Shown: positions 1 to 8,460 of the stretch, piece after piece
How the letters are laid out: each line of letters starts with the position of its first letter
How positions within the stretch are numbered: the first letter of the stretch is position 1
DNA from: an uncultured Prosthecobacter sp.
GTDB taxonomy: Bacteria > Verrucomicrobiota > Verrucomicrobiia > Verrucomicrobiales > Verrucomicrobiaceae
Reading direction: 5' to 3'
Assembly: GCA_937941745.1 (NCBI GenBank)
Contig: CALDGV010000492.1
Location: 1 to 29,549, forward strand
DNA length: 29,549 nucleotides
Made by a program: the position numbers and the translations under genes
The notes under the pieces: generated by a model
What the model was told of the DNA's origin: nothing
Databases searched by the model: none
Seen by the model: only the letters and a program-made list of their open reading frames with translations

Positions 1-130
1 CCTCATCCTGCGGCATGTAGTAGGGCATGCAGCCCATCACGAGAAACTCGAACGGAGCATGATCATCTGCCGCAACGGCTGGCGATGATGAAAAGGCAAA
101 CAAGCAGAAGATCAGAAGGGCGTGGCGCAT
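1..130 (-). CDS. Exported protein, N-terminal fragment (possible metallophosphoesterase)
   Basis: An ATG at 130 reading leftward opens a frame that stays open to the window edge (43 codons). It begins with MRHALLIFCLFAF, followed by a small-residue stretch ending AVAA. This is a classical signal peptide with cleavage predicted near residue 22. The mature part starts DDHAPFEFLVMGCMPYY, and a strand followed by G-x-M-P-Y so near the N terminus resembles the first metal-binding strand of some secreted calcineurin-like phosphoesterases. That assignment is tentative because no metal ligands beyond this point are visible. It is divergent from the sulfatase at 238. The leader before the start is pyrimidine-rich (CTCCTCC, then TTCTTTCC) and carries no Shine-Dalgarno. 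The gene is cut by the window, not broken. Confidence 0.6.
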   Translation of the reverse strand, partial: MRHALLIFCLFAFSSSPAVAADDHAPFEFLVMGCMPYYMPQDE

Positions 131-192
131 GGAAAGAAGCCTAACGGAGGAGCGCGTGAGATGTGTCATGTGCCTTCTGGATAGCCTCAGCT

Positions 193-210
193 GCATTGCT
201 CCTGCAATGC
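193..210. promoter_or_regulatory. Perfect 7-bp inverted repeat upstream of sulfatase
   Basis: GCATTGC (193-199) and GCAATGC (204-210) are perfect inverted copies separated by TCCT. The element lies 27 nt before the sulfatase ATG, in the divergent intergenic region 131-237. It could be an operator half-site pair or a 5'-leader hairpin. No regulator in the window is linked to it by sequence. Confidence 0.35.
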
Positions 211-237
211 CTTGGCGGCGTTGGCGTTTCCTTTCTC

Positions 238-1671
238 ATGCTCAAAAAGCTTCTTTGCCTCCTTGCAGTCTGCCCGCTGCTTTCGGCCGCGCCGCCAAAC
301 ATCGTCATGATCTTCATCGACGACATGGGCTGGGGTGATTTTTCCTGCTTCGGCAACAAGGACGCCCAGACGCCAAACATCGACCGCATCGCAGCAGAAG
401 GCATCCGCTTTGAGCAGTTTCATGTGAACTCGCCCATCTGCTCGCCCTCGCGCTGCGCGCTCACAACAGGGCAGTATCCGCAGCGCTGGCGCATCACTTC
501 GTATCTCAACCATCGCGCCGACAACGAACGTCGTGGCGTGGCCCAGTGGCTCGACCCCAAGGCGCCGACCCTCGCACGCCGCCTGAAGGAAAATGGCTAT
601 GCCACCGGCCACTTCGGCAAATGGCACCTGGGCGGCCAGCGCGACGTCGATGACGCACCGCCGATCAGCGCCTACGGCTTCGATGAATCACTCACCAACT
701 TCGAGGGCATGGGCGCGAAGCTTCTGCCGATGACCCTGAAGCCCGGCGACCCCGAGCCTGGCCGCATCTGGGGCGACGCAGAGCGCCTGGGAGGGCCGGT
801 CATCTGGATGCAGCGCAGCGAAATCACCAGCGGCTTCGTGAACGCAGCCATTCCCTTCATCAACCGCGCTGTGACGGCCCAAAAGCCATTCTTCATCAAC
901 CTCTGGCCGGACGATGTGCATGGCCCTTGGTGGCCGCCGGTTGAAAAATGGTCGGAGGACAAGCGCAGCAAGTATCTTGCCGTACTCGAGGCCATGGACC
1001 GTCAGTTTGGCCGCCTTTTCGATCACCTGCGCTCCACACCTGCCCTGCGTGACAACACGCTGCTGCTCATCTGCTCCGACAACGGTCCAGAGCCCGGCGC
1101 AGGCAGCGCAGGGCCGTTTCGAGGCAGCAAAACCACCCTCTACGAGGGAGGGACACGTTCACCGCTCATCGTTTGGGGCCCAGGCCTGATCGACCCGTCC
1201 AAGGCGGGTTCCATCAACACGAAGTCCATCTTCGCCGCCTTCGATCTCGCGCCCTCGCTGCTTTCCATCGCAAAGATCGAATCCAAGGACATTGCCTTCG
1301 ATGGTGAAAACATCGGGCCCACGCTTCTGGGGAAGAGCGAGGCTTCCAGGACGTCGCCCATTTTCTGGCGTCGCCCACCAGACCGTAAAACCGCTTCCCC
1401 GGCCCTGCCGGAGCGTCTGCCCGACCTCGCCATGCGGGAAGGCAACTGGAAGCTGCTCTGCGAGTATGACGGCTCCAAGCCGCAGCTTTTCGACCTCGGT
1501 CAAGATCGTGGAGAAACGACCAACCTCGCTGCTGCGCATCCTGAGATCGTGCAGCGCCTGTCCAAGGCTCTGCTCGCCTGGCATCAATCCATGCCACCCG
1601 ACAGGGGGCCCGAACTCGGAGCCGAAGCCCCCGGGCAAAAAGACCGCAAGAAGAACAGGCAGAACCCCTGA
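238..1671 (+). CDS. Secreted arylsulfatase (formylglycine-dependent, S1 family)
   Basis: The product hydrolyses sulfate esters, probably on carbohydrates, outside the cytoplasm. I chose the ATG at 238 (477 aa) because it gives a clean signal peptide, MLKKLLCLLAVCPLLSA; an upstream in-frame ATG at 163 would only add a second hydrophobic stretch. Visible family features are the metal aspartates D28-D29 in IFIDDMGWGD, and the activation motif C68-S-P-S-R72 followed by ALTTG. The Cys form of the motif would be converted to formylglycine. Also present are GHFGKWHLGG with the conserved Lys and His, SDNGPEPG (metal-binding Asp and Asn) and a C-terminal LFDLGQDRGETTNLA segment typical of bacterial sulfatases. 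Length is normal. Maturation needs a formylglycine-generating enzyme, which is not in this window. Substrate cannot be read from the sequence. Confidence 0.93.
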   Translation: MLKKLLCLLAVCPLLSAAPPNIVMIFIDDMGWGDFSCFGNKDAQTPNIDRIAAEGIRFEQFHVNSPICSPSRCALTTGQYPQRWRITSYLNHRADNERRGVAQWLDPKAPTLARRLKENGYATGHFGKWHLGGQRDVDDAPPISAYGFDESLTNFEGMGAKLLPMTLKPGDPEPGRIWGDAERLGGPVIWMQRSEITSGFVNAAIPFINRAVTAQKPFFINLWPDDVHGPWWPPVEKWSEDKRSKYLAVLEAMDRQFGRLFDHLRSTPALRDNTLLLICSDNGPEPGAGSAGPFRGSKTTLYEGGTRSPLIVWGPGLIDPSKAGSINTKSIFAAFDLAPSLLSIAKIESKDIAFDGENIGPTLLGKSEASRTSPIFWRRPPDRKTASPALPERLPDLAMREGNWKLLCEYDGSKPQLFDLGQDRGETTNLAAAHPEIVQRLSKALLAWHQSMPPDRGPELGAEAPGQKDRKKNRQNP

Positions 1672-1676
1672 CGAAA

Positions 1677-1706
1677 CTGCCCACGACCTGTGAAGATCGT
1701 GGGCAG
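1677..1706. terminator. Hairpin between convergent genes
   Basis: CTGCCCACGA (1677-1686) pairs perfectly with TCGTGGGCAG (1697-1706) around a 10-nt loop. It starts 5 nt after the sulfatase stop and lies 20 nt beyond the stop of the convergent giant gene. There is no real U-tract on either strand (TTGACTTC on plus, GTTTCG on minus), so it may be a weak bidirectional terminator or a 3'-end stabilising stem. Confidence 0.55.
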
Positions 1707-1726
1707 TTGACTTCAGGTGACTTCCA

Positions 1727-4700
1727 TCACTCAAGAGGCAGGAAGTAGATGGTGCCGGCATGCTGCCTTGTCTTCGCCGTGCTGGTGGCCGGAGCCACCG
1801 GCAGTTCGCTGAGGAGGAAGAAGCCCTCTCCCGCGCCGGCCTGACTGCCGAGCACTCCCTCAAAGTTCACCGTGCGCGTGACCACAGGAGTGCGGTCCTT
1901 GAGCACAAAGCTGCCTTTGAAGAAGCCTGTCTTCGAATTCAGCGTGGTGATCTTCATTCCTGTGGGATTGACCAGGGCGCTGGTCGGGAAGAACGCGCTG
2001 TGAGCCCTGGTGACCCGGAAGTTCTGGGCCAGCTTGAGGAACTGGGCTGCATCCTCCACGCCTCCGCCCATCACCTCGATCTCTGCATTGTTCTGTCCGG
2101 CAGGCACCTCAGGCAGTCCAAGCACCAGCTGATTGAGGCCCGGCGGCAGGTATTCCGAACCGTTCACCAGCAGATCGAGATCCAGGCCATCTGGGAAAGC
2201 GAGCACTGCCTGAGCCTTTTTGAACCAACGGATGGTGCCCGTGACTGGATTCAGGGTGGCAGGAGCAACCGGCTCAGCCAGCGTGGGCGAACCAAGGATG
2301 GAACCCTTGTTGGAGTAAAGGCTCTGGAACATCGCCACACGGCCATCCTGCCACAAGGTGGCGGAACCAGTGATGCTCGTGCCATCCGCCAGCTTGCCCG
2401 TCCATGTGACCGCTCCCTTGGTTGAAGAAGCCATGGTCAGGTAGCCGGAACCTCCCGGCACTTCATGCTCGGGCTGATGAGGCTGTGGCCCCACAGGAGG
2501 CGGAGGCTGCGGAACCTGCAGAATCGCCGTGTAAGCTGCGGCCAGAGGTGCGGGCGAGCTGCCAGCAGGCCAAGCGTGTCTCCAGCCATCGATCGCGACA
2601 GATTCTCCACCTGGCTCCTGCTCGCTGATCGAGCCGCCAAGCCTTGCTGAAGGTGCTGCACGGTCGGCAATGACCAGTTCAAGATTCACTGCCAGGGCGG
2701 TATCTCCTTTGCGCGGAATGACGATCAACGCTGTTGGATTGCCCACCAGCGGCACTTCCCAGGCTCCTTTGATGGCAATCGACTGGCCGGCGAGCTTCAA
2801 GGTGCCGCTGAGAGCCCCCAGGGAGGTCGATGTGAAGCTCAGGTGACCACCTTGATCCTGGTTGATCTGCGGCCCCTGGCCCACCAGCGCCGTAAAGCTG
2901 CCTCCCGCAGCCTGCGGGAAGGGATGAATGGTGATCGGGAAGGTGATGGACTGCGCGGTGCCGGCGGCATTCATCGCCTTGATGGTCACCTGCTTGTTCG
3001 TCACCGCCTCAGTGGGACGCCCCGTGATCGTTCCAGTGGACTGCACCACATTGAGGCCTTTCGGAAGGTTCGTCGCCGTGTAGGTCACAGGGGGATTCAC
3101 CGTGGGAATCGGGAGACTGTAAGTGCCGCCAACAATGCCTTCAGGGATCGGATCTGGCACAAGCAACTGCGGCGCGATGACACCCGCCTGGGTGATGGTA
3201 TGAGCGATGCCGGCGATGACCACGGTGCCTGTGCGCTGTGTTTTGGCCGCGTTGGGCAGCACGGTGATGGTGACGTTGCGGCCACCATAACCATTCAGCG
3301 GCGATACGGAGACCCACGCCAGGTTTTCGACCGCACTCCAGCCGCCCTCGGTAGTGACCGTGACTGGATAGCTGATGCCGGCGGAGGTGATATTATTCGT
3401 CTCTGGGCTGATGCTGGCTCCGGTGGAGTTGATGGTGACAGTGGCGGTGTCCGTACCGCCAAAGCCATCCTTCAGAGTGTAATTGAAGCTGGTTCCCGTA
3501 AGAGGGAAGGTCGTGGCAGCGGTGAAGACAAGATTGTTGCCCACCTTGGTGACTCGTCCCGCCGCAGCCGGAGGTGCGGTGAAGCTGACGAGACTCAGAG
3601 CGTCACCATCGGGGTCTGTGTCATTGTCCAACACGTCCATGGTCAGCACGCCGCCGGGCCGGGCTTCATAGGTGTCGGGCTCGGCGCTCGGTCCATTGTT
3701 CAGCGTGGTGAAGGTCAGATTGCCGCCGTTGGCATCGCCATTGTCACTGTGGGCATGCACGCGGAAATTGTACTTCGTGTGTGGCTGAAGTCCTGTGATC
3801 ACCACCGACACAGGAGTCTCCGTGTTGCCATCCAGAAGATGCGGCTCGGCGGGGAATCCGTTGCCGTAACTGGTTGTGAGGCCGTATTCGAAACCGATGA
3901 AGGCTTCGCCACCCCGTGGATTCACCTTGCCTCTCAGGGTGGCACCAGAACTGGTGATGTTTGTGGCTGCCAGAGTAGTAACCAGAGGCGCCACGGCGGC
4001 AGGTGTCGTGAAGCTGCGCACGATGCCCTGCGTGATGCCAACACTGTTCTGGGCCTCAATACGGTAGTAGTAGGTCCTGCTCGGCTGCAGGTTGAAGAGG
4101 CTGCCAGCCACAGGCAGCACCGAGGATCCACCGACAACGTCCGGCATGGCATCGATTGAATTTGGCAGGCTGGAGGCGCTTGTGCCCCAGAGGAAGCGCA
4201 CGGAGGTCGCCAATCCGTAGGCATTCACTTCGCCGGCCAGGGTGGCCCGGGTGGCCAGGACCGCGGTCGGAGCCAGCGTGGTGGCTGCTGGAGCTGAGTT
4301 CACCGTCAGGCTCACTTCGCCGCTGGTCACCGTCTCGCCCACGGAGTCTGTGACCACGACCCGGAACAACGCACCGTTGTCAGCGAGCTCCAGGTTGTTC
4401 ACGGTCAGTTCTGTGGTGGAAACTCCAGCGTATTTCGCGCTATTGCTCAGATCCGCCTGAGCTCTCTGCCAGCGGTAGGTGAGCGGAGGCAGCCCCCCGA
4501 TGGCCTGCACGCTGAACTGTGCCGATCCACCGACATCACCCATGGCATTCACAGGAGCCTGGGTGATCTCCACAGGAGGCACGAGCTGGGTGATCAAGCC
4601 ACGCAGGAAGGGATAGGTCAGCCCGTTACGAATGTCCCACACCGAAGTTAGATCCCAGCCAGCTCCGCCAAAGGTCGTCGCTGTCTTCATCTGCAAGGTC

Positions 4701-7700
4701 GTGCGGCCCGTGCCGCCATCGGAGGCCGCCTGCCCGGAAGCTTCTGAATCCCAGAAGCTGGACTGCACGAAGCCGGTGTCCATGGCATCGCCGACAAGGC
4801 CGCCGATGTTGGCGGTATCATCCGAAGCTATTGGCCCTGCCGCATAGGTGCGCTGGATGATGCCCTGGCCGAGATTCGTCCCAGCCACACCACCGATGCT
4901 GTGATGGTTGTCGGCATAAAGCAGGCCCTTGGCATAGCTGTCACGGATCACGCCCATGTTCAGGCCTACAAGTCCGCCCGCAGCTCCCTGCTGGCTCACG
5001 CCGTTATCCAGTGCCGCAGCCGGTGCCAGCGAGGCGCATTCGATGATCTGCCCGGAGTGGTTGTTGCCGATGAGGCCTCCGACATTACCCGTGCCCGTTA
5101 CGGGAGTCTGGGATGAGCAGCGCAGCAGCGTGCTGTTGTCATTCATGCCGACAAAAGCGCCGACATCATTGCGCCCACGAATGCCGCCGCCCACCATCGC
5201 CACCCGACGGATGACACCACGGCCACCGAGGGTGCGCACAAGGCCAACGGTGTTCATCGTTGGACGGTTGATCATGAGGTAGTCGATGCTGTTGTCATAG
5301 CCATCAATGGAGCCAGTGAAGGGGAAAGGTGTCTCCAGCGTGCCGCCAATGGGATCAAAGCCCAGCCCATTGGGCCTGAAGGCCGTCGTGTAGGCGTTAA
5401 TATTGTGCAGGATCAGGTAGTTTCCGCTCAGCGGCATCTCCGCTGAGTAGCCGATGGCCTGGAGCTGTGAAACCGACACGATGGGCTGTGCATACCCCAA
5501 TGCCTGAAGGCTGAAATCTTCTGCCCAGAATTCACCGGGGCCATTGCGATCCACACTGAAGGCTGTGAGCTGTTTCGCATCCGCAGGCAGGGAAATCTGT
5601 GTTTCAAAATAGGAGGAAGCCGGCGAGATGTCACCGTTCTCCAAGGCAAAGACCTGCAGCCTCTGCGGCAGGTCAGTGGCATCGACATAATCGAGATAGA
5701 CCGCCACGGAGCGTCCAGCAGGAGCGTTTAGACTGCGCAAGGTCATGCTGACTTTGAAAGCCATGCCACCGGGATGGGTGACACTCACGGGCTGCCAGAG
5801 CAGTTTGCCGGTAAAGTCCTGCACATGCATGTTGGCCTCACCCACCACGCCAAACATCGCTGCGGAAGAAGCGGCACCTGCAATGCTCCATCCACTGCCA
5901 TTCGCCATGTCAAAGCCTGGATTGGTCAGCAGTTCTCCAGCAGGTGCTGGTTCGCGCCCGCTTTGCTGGATGGTGAAGGTCTGGCTGAGCCCTTCGAGGG
6001 TCTGAACTGTGATCGTTCCCGTGCGGGCATTGGCGCCAGAATTCGCATTCGCCCCGAGCATGTAGGTGATGGTTCCATCACCACCGCCCATCTCGCCGCG
6101 TGCGATGCCGATCCAAGGTGCGGAGGAGGTGGCCGTCCAGGCACGGGAGGCGGTGACCGCAATTTCATGGCCTGTGGAGATGCCTGCATCGTGGCTGCGG
6201 CTGCCCGGTGTGATGGCAAGCGCATCTGCGGGAGGCTCGAAGGCAAGAACTCCGAGGTCCGCTGAAAAAGCCCACTGGCCCTGGTACACGGTTCCATCCG
6301 TGCCGAGGGTCATCATGTCCTCATCCAGGCTCGTGCGTGCGCTGCCGGTGAAGTCCAGCACGACTCCCCTGGCATAAGACCTGTCCTCACCCATGAAAAC
6401 GAGGCCATTGGCAAAGGCTGCATGGCGGTTGCGCCAGAGCCGGTCGTCATCGGGCTTGCTCCAGGTCTCGGTGAAGTAATCAAATTTTTCGCCCGTGGTT
6501 GTCCAGACCTCGCCAGCATCGTCGAGAACCGGCTTGTAGCCCATCGCGCCTGGATAACCAGCACTGCCGCCGGTGAAATTGGCCCAGGTGCCGTCCATTC
6601 GAAGCATGGAAAGCCCGCCCCGCGTACCGAACCAGACATTGCCGTAGCGGTCCACACGGACGCCATAGTCAACATACTGCTGGGCCAGCCCCGTGCCAGG
6701 ACCTGTCGTGGGATAGGCCGTCCAGGTGGAGTTGTCTGCACTGAGCTTGTAGGCTCCATCCGCGCCGTAGAAATACTTGTTGTCCTGCCTGTCGATGTAG
6801 AGGCCGTAGGGGTAGTCGAGGACCCCGGCATTCGGCAGGCTCATCCACTCGTCCGTGTTGGCATTGTAGGCAAAGGGGGGCGTGTCGTGCGTGGCGAAAT
6901 AGACGATGTTTGCCGAATCCACGCCGATGGCCACGATGCCGAAATTGATCGGGAAGGTCGTCATGCCCTCACCCGCCGTGTTGTTCCAGGTGTCCCAGGT
7001 TCCATTGGCCCTGCGGCGTGAAAGGGTGGTGCGGTCATACGCACCAAACCAGACATTGCCACTCTTGTCCGCCGCCACCGCACGGCAGCGGTTGGAGGGC
7101 ACCGTCGTGCTGGAGGTACGGTAGTCGTAGGACTGCTGGCCCGTCTTGTCGCCATTCTCATCCAGCGTGAGGTAGTGCACGCCCGTGCCGTTGCCGACGA
7201 CGCTCGGATTGTAGCCGGAGGTGAACCACAACCTGTTGCCGATCAAAGCCAGTGACGCGGCTTCATAGCTCTCGATGCCAAGCGTGGCCATGCTGTAGCG
7301 GACCCAGCTGCTGCCACGGCGGAACCGGGCAAGGCCATTGCCGTAATAGAGGCCAAACCACACATCCCCATTTGTGTTCACAGCCAAGTCCCCAGCTGCC
7401 AGGCTCGCCACGCCGACATTCGCCGCCGTGTATTTTTCCCACACATCCGCCGCCGTCAGGCAGTAGATGCCCTCACCGCCATAGCCATTGACGATGAACC
7501 ACAGGTTCCCGCTGCCATCCTGCTCGATGCGGTTCGCCGGGGTTTCATTCGGAGGCACATTGGAAACGCCGCTGTAGAGCGTGGAAACGTGCGCTGCATT
7601 CAGCAGACTGCTGCCACGATGCGGACCGCGATTCGTCAGCACCCACCAGTTTCCGCCGCTGTCCTGCATCGCATCCTGGATCTGGTCATTGTTGTAAAAC

Positions 7701-8287
7701 ACACCTGTACGCTGCTGCGTGATCGCAAAGGTGCTGTCCACCACATAGGCCCCAAGCGGGCCGATGAGGACGGTGTTGCCTCCCGAGGCAAAGCGGATGC
7801 GCCAGATGTGATTGTCCGCGAGCGTGCGTGAGCCTGTCTGGGAGGTGCTGAAGGTCACCCAGCTGTTGTCCGCCTTCTGCACCAGCACGCCATGGCCCTG
7901 GGTGGCATACCAAGTGTTTCCTGAGGCGTCATCCAGCACATAGGTCACGTCTTTGCCCGCCAGCTCCGGCTTCACCAGCATGTTCACATCCTGGCCGAGA
8001 TTGTTGTCCGTCGAGGAGCCGGCAATGTGCAGAAGACTGCCCGCCGCAGGCCAGCGCCACGCGCCTTTTTCATTCTGGGAGCTTGAGGTGATCCAAAGAT
8101 CGCCTGAATGCCCCCGGGAGAGCCTTTCAGGGCTCTGCGGCACACCGTTGGTGCGGATGGAATACCATGTGCCAACGGTTCCGCCGATGGCGGAGACGGC
8201 GAGACTGAGGCCCAGAGCCAAAATGCAGGCCGTGCGGCGACGATGAGACGGGCTCAGAGGAGCGGCGTGGTGGTGGTGTGTTTTCAT
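1727..8287 (-). CDS. Giant secreted multidomain protein (propeller, BACON, GLUG, Ig, FN3, cadherin-like)
   Basis: The product is about 2,186 aa with a signal peptide: MKTHHHH, an Arg-rich patch, then a hydrophobic core ending LAVSA. Domain order by eye, with rough residues: Reg_prop-like repeats (G-N-x-W-F-G-x-x-x-G-L pattern, 60-660); a BACON-like domain ending TIQQSG (~690-790); a jelly-roll-like stretch; GLUG repeats (GGLIGNNHSG, GGLVGLNMG; ~1030-1200); Ig (~1250-1350); two FN3-like domains (~1350-1540); a cadherin/VCBS-like domain (VLDNDTDPDGD; ~1540-1640); a second BACON-like domain (ITQAG; ~1640-1720); a He_PIG-like Ig (~1720-1805); and a ~390-residue beta-rich tail. No catalytic or kinase domain is visible. 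The ATG at 8287 gives the best signal peptide. An in-frame ATG at 8317 is preceded by GGAGG at 4 nt and is an alternative. A role in adhesion, glycan binding or surface attachment is inferred. Confidence 0.85.
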   Translation of the reverse strand: MKTHHHHAAPLSPSHRRRTACILALGLSLAVSAIGGTVGTWYSIRTNGVPQSPERLSRGHSGDLWITSSSQNEKGAWRWPAAGSLLHIAGSSTDNNLGQDVNMLVKPELAGKDVTYVLDDASGNTWYATQGHGVLVQKADNSWVTFSTSQTGSRTLADNHIWRIRFASGGNTVLIGPLGAYVVDSTFAITQQRTGVFYNNDQIQDAMQDSGGNWWVLTNRGPHRGSSLLNAAHVSTLYSGVSNVPPNETPANRIEQDGSGNLWFIVNGYGGEGIYCLTAADVWEKYTAANVGVASLAAGDLAVNTNGDVWFGLYYGNGLARFRRGSSWVRYSMATLGIESYEAASLALIGNRLWFTSGYNPSVVGNGTGVHYLTLDENGDKTGQQSYDYRTSSTTVPSNRCRAVAADKSGNVWFGAYDRTTLSRRRANGTWDTWNNTAGEGMTTFPINFGIVAIGVDSANIVYFATHDTPPFAYNANTDEWMSLPNAGVLDYPYGLYIDRQDNKYFYGADGAYKLSADNSTWTAYPTTGPGTGLAQQYVDYGVRVDRYGNVWFGTRGGLSMLRMDGTWANFTGGSAGYPGAMGYKPVLDDAGEVWTTTGEKFDYFTETWSKPDDDRLWRNRHAAFANGLVFMGEDRSYARGVVLDFTGSARTSLDEDMMTLGTDGTVYQGQWAFSADLGVLAFEPPADALAITPGSRSHDAGISTGHEIAVTASRAWTATSSAPWIGIARGEMGGGDGTITYMLGANANSGANARTGTITVQTLEGLSQTFTIQQSGREPAPAGELLTNPGFDMANGSGWSIAGAASSAAMFGVVGEANMHVQDFTGKLLWQPVSVTHPGGMAFKVSMTLRSLNAPAGRSVAVYLDYVDATDLPQRLQVFALENGDISPASSYFETQISLPADAKQLTAFSVDRNGPGEFWAEDFSLQALGYAQPIVSVSQLQAIGYSAEMPLSGNYLILHNINAYTTAFRPNGLGFDPIGGTLETPFPFTGSIDGYDNSIDYLMINRPTMNTVGLVRTLGGRGVIRRVAMVGGGIRGRNDVGAFVGMNDNSTLLRCSSQTPVTGTGNVGGLIGNNHSGQIIECASLAPAAALDNGVSQQGAAGGLVGLNMGVIRDSYAKGLLYADNHHSIGGVAGTNLGQGIIQRTYAAGPIASDDTANIGGLVGDAMDTGFVQSSFWDSEASGQAASDGGTGRTTLQMKTATTFGGAGWDLTSVWDIRNGLTYPFLRGLITQLVPPVEITQAPVNAMGDVGGSAQFSVQAIGGLPPLTYRWQRAQADLSNSAKYAGVSTTELTVNNLELADNGALFRVVVTDSVGETVTSGEVSLTVNSAPAATTLAPTAVLATRATLAGEVNAYGLATSVRFLWGTSASSLPNSIDAMPDVVGGSSVLPVAGSLFNLQPSRTYYYRIEAQNSVGITQGIVRSFTTPAAVAPLVTTLAATNITSSGATLRGKVNPRGGEAFIGFEYGLTTSYGNGFPAEPHLLDGNTETPVSVVITGLQPHTKYNFRVHAHSDNGDANGGNLTFTTLNNGPSAEPDTYEARPGGVLTMDVLDNDTDPDGDALSLVSFTAPPAAAGRVTKVGNNLVFTAATTFPLTGTSFNYTLKDGFGGTDTATVTINSTGASISPETNNITSAGISYPVTVTTEGGWSAVENLAWVSVSPLNGYGGRNVTITVLPNAAKTQRTGTVVIAGIAHTITQAGVIAPQLLVPDPIPEGIVGGTYSLPIPTVNPPVTYTATNLPKGLNVVQSTGTITGRPTEAVTNKQVTIKAMNAAGTAQSITFPITIHPFPQAAGGSFTALVGQGPQINQDQGGHLSFTSTSLGALSGTLKLAGQSIAIKGAWEVPLVGNPTALIVIPRKGDTALAVNLELVIADRAAPSARLGGSISEQEPGGESVAIDGWRHAWPAGSSPAPLAAAYTAILQVPQPPPPVGPQPHQPEHEVPGGSGYLTMASSTKGAVTWTGKLADGTSITGSATLWQDGRVAMFQSLYSNKGSILGSPTLAEPVAPATLNPVTGTIRWFKKAQAVLAFPDGLDLDLLVNGSEYLPPGLNQLVLGLPEVPAGQNNAEIEVMGGGVEDAAQFLKLAQNFRVTRAHSAFFPTSALVNPTGMKITTLNSKTGFFKGSFVLKDRTPVVTRTVNFEGVLGSQAGAGEGFFLLSELPVAPATSTAKTRQHAGTIYFLPLE

Positions 8288-8460
8288 AGAAGCGGTTGTG
8301 AGCCTGCAAGGAGCCATCAGGCCTCCAAGAAGGCCGATTGGCGGCACAGAAGGTTAATCCTGCCTTTTAATACCATGAAGAACCCCGCCCTTTCCCTGCA
8401 TCGCTTGCCCTTCATGTCTCAGGACTTGGCCTGCCGCCGACTTGCATCCGGGAATCCACG

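Noticed and set aside
2843..4159. Long plus-strand open frame (438 codons) opposite the giant gene
   Set aside because: It lies wholly antisense to clear FN3, cadherin-like and BACON-like domains, has a low-complexity Arg/Gly/His-rich translation, and is a by-product of high GC.
6200..8287. Propeller region read as the sensor part of a hybrid two-component kinase
   Set aside because: No histidine kinase, receiver or AraC domain follows in the 2,190-residue product; it continues into BACON, GLUG and Ig-like domains.
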